Source: Ruegeria atlantica (GTDB lineage Bacteria > Pseudomonadota > Alphaproteobacteria > Rhodobacterales > Rhodobacteraceae). Taken from it: DNA of 64,000 bases. The first letter of the stretch is position 1, and each line of letters starts with the position of its first letter. Below are positions 44,511 through 53,735 of this stretch, piece by piece. The position numbers and the translations under genes are program-made. Location: contig NZ_CYPU01000039.1 in the NCBI RefSeq assembly GCF_001458195.1, positions 93 through 64,092 of the forward strand. Direction: 5' to 3'. The notes beneath the pieces are model-generated. The model saw only the letters and a list, made by a program, of their open reading frames with translations, did no database searches and was not told where the DNA came from.

Positions 44511-45917
44511 TCAGCAGCTGTAGTACATGCCGTATTCAACCGGGTGCGGGGTGTGCTCGTAGGTTTCGACTTCTTCCATCTTAAGTGCGATGTAGCCGTC
44601 GATCTGGTCCTTGGTGAACACGTCGCCCTGCAGCAGGAAGTCGTGATCCGATGCCAGAGCTTCCAGAGCTTCGCGCAAGCTGCCGCAGACGGTCGGGATA
44701 TCGGCCAGTTCTTCGGCAGGCAGATCGTACAGGTTCTTGTCCATGGCTTCGCCCGGATCGATCTTGTTCTTGATGCCGTCCAGACCGGCCATCAGCAGAG
44801 CGGCAAATGCCAAGTAGGGGTTCGCCGCTGGATCGGGGAAACGAGCCTCAACGCGCTTGGCTTTCGGGCTTTCGGTCCATGGAATACGGACGCAACCCGA
44901 ACGGTTACGGGCCGAATAGGCGCGCAGAACTGGGGCCTCAAAGCCCGGGATTAGGCGCTTGTAGCTGTTGGTCGCCGGGTTGGTGAAGGCGTTCAGCGTT
45001 TTGGCGTGCTTCAGGATGCCACCGATGAAGTACAGTGCTTCATCCGACAGATCGGCATATTTGTCGCCTGCGAACAGTGGCTTGCCGTCTTTCCAGATCG
45101 ACATGTTCACGTGCATGCCGGTGCCGTTGTCACCTGCGATCGGTTTCGGCATGAACGTGGCCGATTTACCATAGGCGTGCGCGACGTTGTGGATGATGTA
45201 CTTATACTTCTGCAACTCGTCGGCCTGTTTGGTCAGGCTGTCAAAGATCAGACCCAACTCGTGCTGACACGACGCCACTTCGTGGTGGTGCTTGTCGACC
45301 TTCATGCCCAGACGCTTCATGGTCGACAGCATTTCCGAACGCAGGTCCTGCGCTTCGTCGATCGGGTTCACCGGGAAGTAGCCGCCCTTGACGCCCGGAC
45401 GATGGCCCATGTTGCCCATCTCGTATTCGGTGTCAGTGTTCCACGACGCGTCGGTCGCATCAACTTCATAAGATACCTTATTGATGCTGTTGGAGAAACG
45501 GACGTCGTCGAACAAGAAGAATTCCGCTTCAGGGCCCATATAGGCCACATCACCGATACCCGATGCTTTCAGATAGGCTTCGGCTTTCTGAGCGGTGCCG
45601 CGCGGGTCACGCTCATAGGCTTCGCCGGTGTCGGGCTCAACAACCGAGCAGTGCACACAGATGGTTTTTTCCGCGTAGAACGGATCGACATATGCGCTGT
45701 TGGTGTCGACCATCAGTTTCATGTCGGATGCTTCGATCGACTTCCAGCCCGCGATGGACGAACCGTCGAACATGAAGCCTTCTTCCAGGAAGTCTTCGTC
45801 AACCTGATCGGCCATCAGCGTGACGTGCTGAAGCTTGCCGCGGGGATCAGTGAAGCGAACGTCGACGTACTCGGCGTCCTCGTCTTTGATCAGCTGAAGA
45901 ACTGCGTCCTTGCTCAT
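44511..45917 (-). CDS. glnA: Glutamine synthetase, type I
   Basis: 468-aa GSI making glutamine from glutamate and ammonia. It shows [17 protein letters not shown] (signature), [28 protein letters not shown], the latch/ATP site [11 protein letters not shown] and the adenylylation Tyr in [10 protein letters not shown]. That tyrosine implies GlnE control of activity. 28 bp downstream of glnB, so one operon responding to nitrogen status. Length normal. Confidence 0.98.
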   Translation of the reverse strand: MSKDAVLQLIKDEDAEYVDVRFTDPRGKLQHVTLMADQVDEDFLEEGFMFDGSSIAGWKSIEASDMKLMVDTNSAYVDPFYAEKTICVHCSVVEPDTGEAYERDPRGTAQKAEAYLKASGIGDVAYMGPEAEFFLFDDVRFSNSINKVSYEVDATDASWNTDTEYEMGNMGHRPGVKGGYFPVNPIDEAQDLRSEMLSTMKRLGMKVDKHHHEVASCQHELGLIFDSLTKQADELQKYKYIIHNVAHAYGKSATFMPKPIAGDNGTGMHVNMSIWKDGKPLFAGDKYADLSDEALYFIGGILKHAKTLNAFTNPATNSYKRLIPGFEAPVLRAYSARNRSGCVRIPWTESPKAKRVEARFPDPAANPYLAFAALLMAGLDGIKNKIDPGEAMDKNLYDLPAEELADIPTVCGSLREALEALASDHDFLLQGDVFTKDQIDGYIALKMEEVETYEHTPHPVEYGMYYSC

Positions 45918-45945
45918 AACTTAATATTCCTCTGCTTTGAGTTTG

Positions 45946-46296
<351 letters not shown>

Positions 46297-46453
46297 TTAA
46301 CTCTTGTCAGTTTGGCACTGACCACGTCTAAATTCGGGCGGCAATGTGATTGCGATACCGGCCCGAGCTGGGCGCTGAGAAAATGGGCGTCGGGTCAATT
46401 TTTGATCAACTTGCACAAAAAGTAAGCGAAACTGAATCGCCAGAGGATTTGAG

Positions 46454-48190
46454 ATGACGGAATTGCTGACAGCGGCACAGATGCGAGCAATTGAAACAGC
46501 GGCGATTGAGTCCGGTCAGGTGACCGGTCTGGAACTGATGGAGCGCGCCGGTCGCGGGGTTGTCGAGGCGATTTTTGAGGAATGGCCGGAGTTGGCGAAA
46601 ACTTCGGGGCGTGCTGTGGTTTTGTGTGGCCCCGGCAACAATGGTGGTGATGGGTTCGTCGTTGCGCGCCTGTTGAAAGAGTGGGGCTGGGAAGTCGAAG
46701 TTTTTCTGTATGGGGACGCCGACAAGCTGCCAGCAGATGCGCAAGTGAACTATGACCGGTGGCAGGAGTTGGGGGATGTTGTACCGCTGACTGAAAAGGA
46801 CATGCGCAAGGGTGGTTTTGCCGATCTTTACGTTGACGCTCTGTTTGGGACGGGACTGAAACGCGGCTTGGACGGTGAACTGTTCAAGGTCGTTCGGCAT
46901 CTTTCTGGTATGGATGGGGACGATTACACCGACCGCCTAGTCAGCATAGATGCCCCATCCGGCTTGTGTTTGGACAGCGGGCGGGTGTTGCATCAAGAGC
47001 CATTGAGCCTATGGCCTCGCGAATTTCTGGACGGTGTGCCCGCAGAGATGCGAAACAAGGTTGCTACTGCGGGCGGCGCGCGCGCTTTGCATGACCGTTT
47101 TGCTTGGTTGACAGTGTGTTTCGACAGCCCAAAGCCTGGGTATTTTCTGGCGCAAGGGCCGGATTTGTGTGGCAAGCTTGCTGTGAAAGACATCGGTATT
47201 TCCAAGCAGCGTTGCCGCTTTAACGGTGAACCATATGACGATGCGTTCACGTTAGGACCAAAGCCTTTTCGCGGTGCGAACCGACCTGCTTTTCTAACCC
47301 TTGCCGAGGCACCTGGCCGCGTTACGGACGAGCGAACATGGGGTGGTTTGCCGCTCTATCGCTTGCCCAAATTCAAACAGCAACACAAGTATTCCCATGG
47401 CCACGCCTTCATCCTATCGGGCGGTCCGGGCAAGACCGGCGCGACGCGATTGGCGGCGCGCGGCGCTTTGCGGATTGGGGCCGGGTTGGTGACATTGGGG
47501 GTTCCGCCGGCGGCGCAGACAGAGGTTGCGGCACAGGTTACGGCCATCATGTTGCAACGGGTTGAGGGTGGCGACGAGTTGTCCGATGTTCTCGACGATG
47601 AACGGCTGAATGCCCTTTGCTTTGGCCCTGGTCTGGGATTGGAGCGTGCGCGGGATCTGGTGCCGGTTGCTCTGGCGGCAAATCGGGCAACGGTTTTGGA
47701 TGCCGACGCTTTGACCGCGTTTGCGGACGACCCTGCGGCTCTGTTTGACCAATTGCACGATAATTGCGCTCTCACACCGCATGGTGGAGAGTTCGCACGG
47801 CTGTTCCCTGACATATCTGAAAAGCTCAGGGCGGTTCCAACCAAAGGCCCGGCCTATTCCAAGGTCGACGCAACGCGTGAGGCGGCCAAGCGGGCAGGGT
47901 GCGTCGTTCTGTTCAAGGGGTCGGACACGGTGATTGCCGCGCCGGATGGGCGCTGCGCGATCAATTCGGCCCATTATGAGCGTTCGGCACCGTGGTTGGC
48001 GACGGCTGGCTCTGGCGATGTGCTTGCCGGGTTTATCACCGGGTTGCTGGCGCGTGGGTTCGCTCCGATGCAGGCTGCGGAAACGGCGGCCTGGCTGCAT
48101 GTGGAATGTGCGCGCCATTTCGGCCCCGGGTTGATTGCCGAGGACTTACCCGAGCAATTACCTGCGGTTTTTCAGAGTTTGGCTAAATGA
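46454..48190 (+). CDS. nnrDE: Bifunctional NAD(P)HX epimerase / ADP-dependent dehydratase
   Basis: 578 aa fusing the two NAD(P)H-hydrate repair enzymes. The N-terminal YjeF/AIBP epimerase has LTAAQMRAIETAAIESG, the phosphate-binding GPGNNGGDGFVVARLL and DALFGTGLKRGLDG. The C-terminal ribokinase-like dehydratase has KYSHGHAFILSGGPGKTGATRLAARGALRIGAGLVTL, CFGPGLG, DADALTAF and ATAGSGDVLAGFITGLLARG. It repairs hydrated NADH/NADPH. About 70 residues longer than the E. coli protein, mostly in the linker after the epimerase. Divergent from glnB, a neighbourhood common in Rhodobacteraceae. Confidence 0.93.
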   Translation: MTELLTAAQMRAIETAAIESGQVTGLELMERAGRGVVEAIFEEWPELAKTSGRAVVLCGPGNNGGDGFVVARLLKEWGWEVEVFLYGDADKLPADAQVNYDRWQELGDVVPLTEKDMRKGGFADLYVDALFGTGLKRGLDGELFKVVRHLSGMDGDDYTDRLVSIDAPSGLCLDSGRVLHQEPLSLWPREFLDGVPAEMRNKVATAGGARALHDRFAWLTVCFDSPKPGYFLAQGPDLCGKLAVKDIGISKQRCRFNGEPYDDAFTLGPKPFRGANRPAFLTLAEAPGRVTDERTWGGLPLYRLPKFKQQHKYSHGHAFILSGGPGKTGATRLAARGALRIGAGLVTLGVPPAAQTEVAAQVTAIMLQRVEGGDELSDVLDDERLNALCFGPGLGLERARDLVPVALAANRATVLDADALTAFADDPAALFDQLHDNCALTPHGGEFARLFPDISEKLRAVPTKGPAYSKVDATREAAKRAGCVVLFKGSDTVIAAPDGRCAINSAHYERSAPWLATAGSGDVLAGFITGLLARGFAPMQAAETAAWLHVECARHFGPGLIAEDLPEQLPAVFQSLAK

Positions 48191-48491
48191 CGCATGGGCG
48201 GAAATTAGCCGCTTTTTTCAGCGTTCGGCAAGAAATAGCCGCACGTATACGCATCAGTGCATGTCATTCCTTTTGAAAGACATCAGACAGAGTGGCAGAC
48301 TTGTACCCAGATTTTCCTGCCTACGAAGCCTTGGTAGCCAAATCTTTGATATGATTAAAATTTACTTTCTGCCGATTTGAGCCGTAAGGCAGAAATACTA
48401 AACGCGACTAACTCGGTTCCTTGCGGAGTGGTCCGTCACATCGGTTTTTCTTTTGGCGGTTCCCACAAACGAAACGTTCAAGGTGAATAAA
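48191..48491. other. Gene-free porin upstream region
   Basis: No coding frame of merit. After the stop a weak hairpin (gcgg/ccgc) with six T (48213-48218) may end the repair-enzyme transcript. Nearer the porin is a perfect 8-bp inverted repeat, TTTCTGCC (48366-48373) and GGCAGAAA (48388-48395), separated by 14 bp and about 100 bp before the porin ATG. It could be an operator or a leader stem. The region is more A+T-rich than its surroundings, as expected for a strong promoter. Confidence 0.5.
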
Positions 48492-49616
48492 ATGACAGTG
48501 AATTTGAAACTTCCCTCGGTTGCCGCTGTTCTGGCGATGACCACGGCGATCCCTGCCGCTGCTGAACTAAAGTACGAAAATAACAGCGGCGGTTATGTGG
48601 TGCTGTACGGTCAGCTCGATCCAGTGATCGTATCGGTCGATGACGGTCAGGAGACCGAGACCCGGTTGCTGGACAATGACCTGTCCAACAGCCGCGTGGG
48701 TTTGCGCGTCATGCAACCTTATGGCAGCAATGAGTTCATGTTCCGGTTCGAAACCGGTCTGGGTCTGCCAAGTACCGGGACAGCCAACCAGGATGGTACC
48801 AACACCAACGGTTGGAGCCGTGAAGATATCCGCCACGTCGATTTCTCGCTCAAAGGTGGATACGGCAAGTTCTCTGCCGGTCAGGGCAGTATGGCCTCGG
48901 ACGGGGCCGCCGAGACTGACTTGTCCTACGTCGGGACGGCTTTGTATTCTTTTACGAACGATGAAAACGGCGCGTTTTTCTATCGGGGAGCAGACGGTGT
49001 CCTGAGTGGCATCACCGTTGGCGACTCGGCCAGCAATTTTGATGGCGCGCGTCGGGGCAGGGTCCGGTATGACACGCCCGATTTCAACGGCTTCTCAGCG
49101 GCGATTGCTTATGGTCAGAACATCCTGTCTAGCAGCGATGACGACGATTATTACGATCTCGCAGTCAAGTACCGGAACACCTTCACCAACGGTGTCGAGT
49201 TCGCAGCGAGCATTGCCTACGCAGTAAGGGATTTCGACGGCCAACCCGGCGAACGCAAGGATACCATTGGGTCCGCGTCGGTCCTGTTGCCCAGTGGGTT
49301 CAGCTTTACTGCAGCCCTCGGCACGCGGGACGATACCTCTACCGGCGCCAGCGACCCGGACTATTGGTACACTAAACTTGCTTATGAAGGGGATTGGGTG
49401 TCCTGGGGAAAAACCGGCGTTGGTATCGACTATTTCGACGGTTCCGATTTCCAAAATCAGGGGTCCAGCACCAAGTCCTGGGGTATTGCCGTTGTTCAGC
49501 GGATCGATGCGATCAACACAGACGCCTACCTGAAATACCGCAACCACGATTTCGACGACACGGTTGACTTTGACAAGAACGAAGCCTGGGTGCTGGGTGC
49601 GCTCTGGAAGTTCTGA
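48492..49616 (+). CDS. Outer-membrane porin
   Basis: 374 aa with a signal peptide (to about 26, AIPAAA-EL) and a 16-strand-type general porin pattern. GGYVVLYGQLDPVIVSVDDG opens the first strand, LSNSRVGLRVMQPY and FRFETGLG follow, the L3-like loop is rich in Asp, and the last residue is Phe (VLGALWKF), the BAM recognition signal. The ATG at 48492 has aaggtg upstream; ATG-less extension to 48453 is unlikely. Probably abundant, with a strong terminator behind it. Confidence 0.88.
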   Translation: MTVNLKLPSVAAVLAMTTAIPAAAELKYENNSGGYVVLYGQLDPVIVSVDDGQETETRLLDNDLSNSRVGLRVMQPYGSNEFMFRFETGLGLPSTGTANQDGTNTNGWSREDIRHVDFSLKGGYGKFSAGQGSMASDGAAETDLSYVGTALYSFTNDENGAFFYRGADGVLSGITVGDSASNFDGARRGRVRYDTPDFNGFSAAIAYGQNILSSSDDDDYYDLAVKYRNTFTNGVEFAASIAYAVRDFDGQPGERKDTIGSASVLLPSGFSFTAALGTRDDTSTGASDPDYWYTKLAYEGDWVSWGKTGVGIDYFDGSDFQNQGSSTKSWGIAVVQRIDAINTDAYLKYRNHDFDDTVDFDKNEAWVLGALWKF

Positions 49617-49639
49617 CAACGTTTCCCCGTAAACTAACG

Positions 49640-49670
49640 GCGCCCCGGTCTGACTGGGGCGTTTTTTTGT
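49640..49670 (+). terminator. Rho-independent terminator of the porin gene
   Basis: Ten-pair stem with one mismatch, cgccccggtc (49641-49650) / gactggggcg (49652-49661), followed by seven T. Confidence 0.9.
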
Positions 49671-49799
49671 TCAAATCGGCGGCAAAACAAGGCTGATCTG
49701 GCCATTGCCTCTTGCACGTAAGCGGCTGGGCAAATAGAAGGCGTCAAATTTGCCCGGCGCGCCGTTTTGCGCGCCCCGAATCCTATGGGGACTACCATA

Positions 49800-51131
49800 A
49801 TGCAGGTTACCGAGACGCTGAACGAAGGTCTGAAACGCGGCTACAATATCATCGTATCCGCAGCCGAGCTGGACGACAAAGTTAACGAGAAGCTGGTCGA
49901 AGCGCAGCCGGAAGTCGAGATGAAGGGTTTCCGCAAAGGCAAAGTGCCGATGGCACTGCTAAAAAAGCAGTTCGGTCAGCGCCTGTTGGGCGAAGCGATG
50001 CAGGAAAGCATCGATGGTGCGATGAACCAGCATTTTGAAGACAGCGGCGAGCGCCCTGCGCTTCAGCCCGAGGTCAAAATGACCAACGAAGACTGGAAAG
50101 AAGGCGACGACGTTGAGGTCGCAATGTCCTATGAGGCACTGCCTGCGATCCCCGATGTTGACCTGAAATCGGTCGAGCTGGAAAAGTTGGTTGTCAAAGC
50201 GGACGACGCAGCCATCGAAGAAGCGCTGAACAGCCTGGCCGAAACCGCGCAGGACTTCAAAGCGCGCCGCAAGGGTTCGAAAGCCAAGGACGGCGATCAA
50301 GTTGTGATCGACTTTGTCGGCAAGGTTGACGGCGAAGAGTTCGAAGGCGGTTCGGCTGAAGACTATCCGCTGGTTCTGGGTTCCAACAGCTTCATCCCCG
50401 GCTTCGAAGAGCAGCTGGTTGGCGTGAAGGCCGAAGAAGTCAAAGACGTCAACGTTTCCTTCCCCGAGGAATACGGCGCAGAGCATCTGGCCGGTAAAGA
50501 CGCCGTATTCACCTGCACTATCAAAGAGGTGAAGGAACCTGTTGCTGCAGAAGTAAACGACGAGCTGGCGACCAAGTTCGGCGCTGAAGATCTGGCCGCG
50601 CTGAAAGGTCAAATCGCCGAGCGTTTGGAAGCGGAATATTCCGGTGCATCGCGCGCTGTAATGAAGCGTGGCCTGCTGGATGCGCTGGACGAGAAGGTCT
50701 CGTTCGACCTGCCTCCGTCGCTGGTTGAAGCCGAAGCCAAGCAGATCGCACATCAGCTGTGGCACGAGGAAAACCCGGAAGTGGAAGGCCACGACCACGC
50801 CGAGATCGAGCCCACAGACGAGCACAACAAGCTGGCTGAACGCCGCGTGCGTCTGGGCCTGCTGTTGGCTGAACTGGGCCAGAAGGCCGAGGTTGAGGTC
50901 ACCGACTCCGAGATGACCCAGGCGATCATGAACCAGGCACGTCAGTACCCTGGTCAGGAACGTCAGTTCTTTGAGTTCGTGCAGCAGAACGCTCAGATGC
51001 AGCAACAGCTGCGCGCGCCGATCTTCGAAGACAAAGTCGTCGACTATGTCTTTGAGCTGGCTCAGGTCGCCGACAAAGAAGTCAGCAAAGACGATCTACA
51101 GAATGCCGTTGAGGCACTGGACGAGGAGTAA
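49800..51131 (+). CDS. tig: Trigger factor
   Basis: 443-aa ribosome-associated chaperone and prolyl isomerase. The N-terminal ribosome-binding signature is [17 protein letters not shown], the FKBP-type PPIase domain is at about 160-245 ([45 protein letters not shown]), and the C-terminal arms follow. The start at 49800 begins the conserved [15 protein letters not shown]; an in-frame upstream ATG at 49767 is not conserved. Monocistronic. Confidence 0.97.
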   Translation: MQVTETLNEGLKRGYNIIVSAAELDDKVNEKLVEAQPEVEMKGFRKGKVPMALLKKQFGQRLLGEAMQESIDGAMNQHFEDSGERPALQPEVKMTNEDWKEGDDVEVAMSYEALPAIPDVDLKSVELEKLVVKADDAAIEEALNSLAETAQDFKARRKGSKAKDGDQVVIDFVGKVDGEEFEGGSAEDYPLVLGSNSFIPGFEEQLVGVKAEEVKDVNVSFPEEYGAEHLAGKDAVFTCTIKEVKEPVAAEVNDELATKFGAEDLAALKGQIAERLEAEYSGASRAVMKRGLLDALDEKVSFDLPPSLVEAEAKQIAHQLWHEENPEVEGHDHAEIEPTDEHNKLAERRVRLGLLLAELGQKAEVEVTDSEMTQAIMNQARQYPGQERQFFEFVQQNAQMQQQLRAPIFEDKVVDYVFELAQVADKEVSKDDLQNAVEALDEE

Positions 51132-51165
51132 TCCTCGTCCGCCCATCCCCATGGGCGAAAACAAA

Positions 51166-51197
51166 TACGGAGCCGTCTGAAAAAAGACGGCTCCGCT
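51166..51197. terminator. Hairpin between convergent tig and luxI
   Basis: Perfect 11-bp stem cggagccgtct (51168-51178) / agacggctccg (51185-51195), loop gaaaaa. T-content after the stem is modest on both sides, better leftwards (tatttgttttc), so it may serve luxI. A smaller stem gcccat/atgggc (51141-51156) precedes it. Confidence 0.65.
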
Positions 51198-51227
51198 AGG
51201 GTGGCTTAAACTTATGAGGTGAGGGGG

Positions 51228-52079
51228 TCAGGCCTCATGAGCAAAAGCACGGGGGGTTCTTAACAGAGCGGTTTTCTGCTCTGGCGTAAAGCGGTCTGAA
51301 AGCGCCTCGATCAGATTCAGGACAGACTCGACTTCGGTTTTCGATGTTGCCGAACTCACCTGTTCGACAAAATACTTTTCCAACTGAGTCAGCGGCCGGT
51401 GATCGTAGTTTGCGACACTTTGCTTGGCCTTTGTGCCTTCAAACAGGTCCAGCGCCTGTTCTTCCGTCAGGAAGACATCATGTTCAATGCCCGCATAATC
51501 CCGAACGCCTGAGATCCGTTCATCCGAACAGTCCATAAGGGCGGCCATGGCCACAACCTTGCCCATTGGTTTTGCAGTTCCAAGATAGTCGTAAGGCGCG
51601 TTGCCAGATCGTTGCAGGACGCGGTTCATCACAGGGTCAATCACGGCAATCGAGTCCAATACGCCGGCCATCTTGGCATATTCGAACGAGCCGATCATGA
51701 TCTCACTGGTGACATAGGATACCGAGTTTTCCCCGCGTCCGCGCCCAAGCTTTTTGGTGTCGACGCAAAACCGGGTTGCTTCCCAGACCTGCGTGCTGCG
51801 GATCGGCGGTTCACCGTCCAGGATTGAATGAAAAACGTCGGACAACATGTGTGGCCCGGTCGTTTGAAGTAGTCTCATGCACCCAACAACGTCCCCCTCG
51901 CCGTCGATGCTAACTACATGTGCTGGATGAAGGTCGTCAAAATGGTCGCGTTCGCGTCCATCAACGATATTTACATCCCAACCAAGGCGGTCGCCAAAAA
52001 CGCGCGCGCGCAGTTTGTACATCTCGTCCAAGACATGCTTAAACTTATTCTGGTTGATACCATCAATTACGATGATCAT
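51228..52079 (-). CDS. LuxI-type N-acyl-homoserine lactone synthase with C-terminal extension
   Basis: 283 aa. All invariant LuxI residues are seen: R24, F28, W34 (KLRARVFGDRLGW), D45, D48 (DHFDD), R69 (GCMRLL), F83, E100 and R103 (VWEATRFCVD). It joins an acyl chain from acyl-ACP to S-adenosylmethionine. I choose the ATG at 52079 because the SD (taggggg) touches the first ATG (52085) but lies 6 nt before this one, and the numbering then equals EsaI. Residues after about 205 form an extra acidic, helical tail of about 75 residues not found in classical LuxI (~200-220 aa). Lies 91 bp after luxR in the same direction. Acyl chain length cannot be predicted. Confidence 0.92.
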   Translation of the reverse strand: MIIVIDGINQNKFKHVLDEMYKLRARVFGDRLGWDVNIVDGRERDHFDDLHPAHVVSIDGEGDVVGCMRLLQTTGPHMLSDVFHSILDGEPPIRSTQVWEATRFCVDTKKLGRGRGENSVSYVTSEIMIGSFEYAKMAGVLDSIAVIDPVMNRVLQRSGNAPYDYLGTAKPMGKVVAMAALMDCSDERISGVRDYAGIEHDVFLTEEQALDLFEGTKAKQSVANYDHRPLTQLEKYFVEQVSSATSKTEVESVLNLIEALSDRFTPEQKTALLRTPRAFAHEA

Positions 52080-52085
52080 TTCCAT

Positions 52086-52149
52086 CCCCCTACAGTCTGG
52101 TTACCGTAAGGATGACGTTAACTAAGATTTGAGCTAAGACTATTGGGGG
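52086..52149 (-). promoter_or_regulatory. luxI leader with self-complementary arms over the SD
   Basis: In luxI sense, CCCCCAATAGTC (52149-52138) can pair with GACTGTAGGGGG (52097-52086): ten Watson-Crick pairs, one G-U, one mismatch, enclosing 40 nt. The second arm contains the luxI SD. Inside the loop is a direct repeat of CTAAGA on the plus strand (52122-52127 and 52134-52139), 12 bp apart. Could regulate translation, or be a protein-binding site. Confidence 0.4.
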
Positions 52150-52176
52150 TTTCCCGTATTTTTTGATCTTTTTTGA

Positions 52177-52878
52177 TTATCCTGGGGCAATTAGGCCCAA
52201 TCCAATAGCTCTTCCAATGGCTTGCGGTGTTGTCAACGCGCCCATTTTTTCACGCCCGGATCGCATATGAACTTCGACGGTTCGGTGGGAAATCGACAGG
52301 ATATCACCGATGTCTTGCTGTGATTTTCCGTCCGCAACCCACTGCAGGATCTCTTTCTCTCGCGTCGAAAGGGCTGGTAAATACAGTGCTTTGGCCAGCA
52401 GGCCAGACTGCATCACGGTATCATGCGCTGTAACTGCGGCCATCTGCAGGTCCCCCATCACATGTTTCTTCAGCTTTGCCCACTCGGAATCCGAGCAATT
52501 TCGGGTCACATTCAGCAGGCCACATTCCCCGTACGGGCCACGCACCGGAACGGTTAAGCCACGGGAAGTAATGCCAAAATCATGCGCATCCCGAAAAACC
52601 GAATGGAACTTTTCGTCGTGATTAAATCTGCCCCAGTCTACCGGAGCGATGCTGAGCGCAGATTGATACAAGGTCGGGTCGAAATGGTGGAAGCCTTGGC
52701 TGCCATAGTGAATCTTCCATTCGTCCGGGTAGTTGGCATACCCCTGAACGTCACCCTTTACAGGGTTAAAAGTGGCATAAGACGCGTAGTCGAACCCCAA
52801 TTCATCGCAGACAGCATTAATTATGTCGGCTGCCGACTTTTCCTCGTGGTCGATCGCGGCCAAGTCTATAAGTTTCAC
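52177..52878 (-). CDS. LuxR-family autoinducer-binding transcriptional regulator
   Basis: 233 aa. The N-terminal acyl-homoserine-lactone-binding domain has W54, Y58, D67, P68 and W82 with exactly the TraR spacing (each offset by -3). The C-terminal HTH at about 169-228 is ALSTREKEILQWVADGKSQQDIGDILSISHRTVEVHM. Expected to bind the signal made by the adjacent synthase and control target promoters. I found no classical lux box near luxI. The start at 52878 is the only sensible ATG. luxR precedes luxI in the same direction and may be co-transcribed. Confidence 0.93.
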   Translation of the reverse strand: MKLIDLAAIDHEEKSAADIINAVCDELGFDYASYATFNPVKGDVQGYANYPDEWKIHYGSQGFHHFDPTLYQSALSIAPVDWGRFNHDEKFHSVFRDAHDFGITSRGLTVPVRGPYGECGLLNVTRNCSDSEWAKLKKHVMGDLQMAAVTAHDTVMQSGLLAKALYLPALSTREKEILQWVADGKSQQDIGDILSISHRTVEVHMRSGREKMGALTTPQAIGRAIGLGLIAPG

Positions 52879-52946
52879 CTGTCCAACCCTTGCGGCGGCA
52901 AATCTTTCCCCAAAGACATGCCAAATCTGTCCATTTCACCGAATAC

Positions 52947-52975
52947 GTTGCGTCAACTGTGGTGCCTGACGCAAC
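52947..52975. promoter_or_regulatory. Perfect 9-bp dyad upstream of luxR
   Basis: Arms GTTGCGTCA (52947-52955) and TGACGCAAC (52967-52975) separated by 11 bp, 69-97 bp before the luxR ATG. Arm length and spacing suit a dimeric regulator's operator. Not a canonical lux box. Confidence 0.5.
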
Positions 52976-53042
52976 CTAATTATGTATATCGCTTAGGCAT
53001 AATGCGTGGTTATGGCAACAGAATACCTTAGCGATTACATAA

Positions 53043-53071
53043 GTCATTATTGCAACCTTTACGCTAATGAC
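53043..53071. repeat. Perfect 7-bp inverted repeat between the transglycosylase and luxR
   Basis: Arms GTCATTA (53043-53049) and TAATGAC (53065-53071), 15-bp spacer. Total span is 29 bp, the same as the neighbouring dyad. Lies just downstream of where the transglycosylase gene ends and upstream of the luxR promoter. Confidence 0.45.
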
Positions 53072-53092
53072 AAGCTATATCCTTACCCAACG

Positions 53093-53581
53093 TCACTCTG
53101 ACCTTAGGCCAGTTTCAACCAGCATCCCGGCGGCCTTCGCCTCGGGATAGTAACCTTTGGCGTAAAGGAAGATAGCCCGCTTCTGGTCGCCGTCTGACAA
53201 GAGCCACGCCCCACGCAGGTATTTTCCGGCAAACTCTAGATTGGTGTCTGCATCCAACAAACCCTGAGCGTTGCCTTTGTACCCCATGGATCGCGCTGTC
53301 GCGGGCAGGATCTGCAGCAACCCGTAATATGGCCTGTTGACGGCCCATGGCCGGTGCGTGCTTTCCCTTATGGCGAGCTTGTGCAACAGCTCGCGCGGCA
53401 GTTCATAATGGTCAGCCCACTTGTTGATTGATGCACGCAATTCAGGGGTCTCATTGGGGTATAGCGGAGGATCAAAAGGGGCATTGCGAGAGCTCTGCTT
53501 GCCGTCCAGGCCGCCGCAGGCAGCCAGGGCAGGTGCGCCGAGTAATGCAACAAGTAAAGCGCGGCGCGTGTATTGGGGCAT
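53093..53581 (-). CDS. Lytic transglycosylase lipoprotein (SLT domain)
   Basis: 162 aa with a lipoprotein signal (lipobox ALAAC, Cys about 22). The SLT core has ADHYELPRELLHKLAIRESTHRPWAVN (the Glu of RES is the catalytic acid), YYGLLQILPATARSMGYKG, LLDADTNLEFAGKYLRGAWLLSDGDQ and IFLYAKGYYP. Short form of the soluble lytic transglycosylase family, probably anchored in the outer membrane. The start at 53581 gives the best signal peptide; the frame is open back to 53647. Confidence 0.88.
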   Translation of the reverse strand: MPQYTRRALLVALLGAPALAACGGLDGKQSSRNAPFDPPLYPNETPELRASINKWADHYELPRELLHKLAIRESTHRPWAVNRPYYGLLQILPATARSMGYKGNAQGLLDADTNLEFAGKYLRGAWLLSDGDQKRAIFLYAKGYYPEAKAAGMLVETGLRSE

Positions 53582-53735
53582 GTGTAGTCTCCGGATGGGG
53601 TTTGGCCGCATGATAGTCCCGTCGAATGCAACCGCAAGCAGACACACAGTCCGCGCGCTGATTTATGCCGGGTCTCGTTGCGTCATAACTTGGTACCAGA
53701 GTGTTCCGTAATTATCAGGTCGGATAGGCGCGTCG

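Noticed and set aside
52080..52176. Classical lux box before luxI
   Set aside because: No near-palindromic 18-20 bp element of lux-box type; only the SD-pairing arms and the CTAAGA direct repeat are seen.
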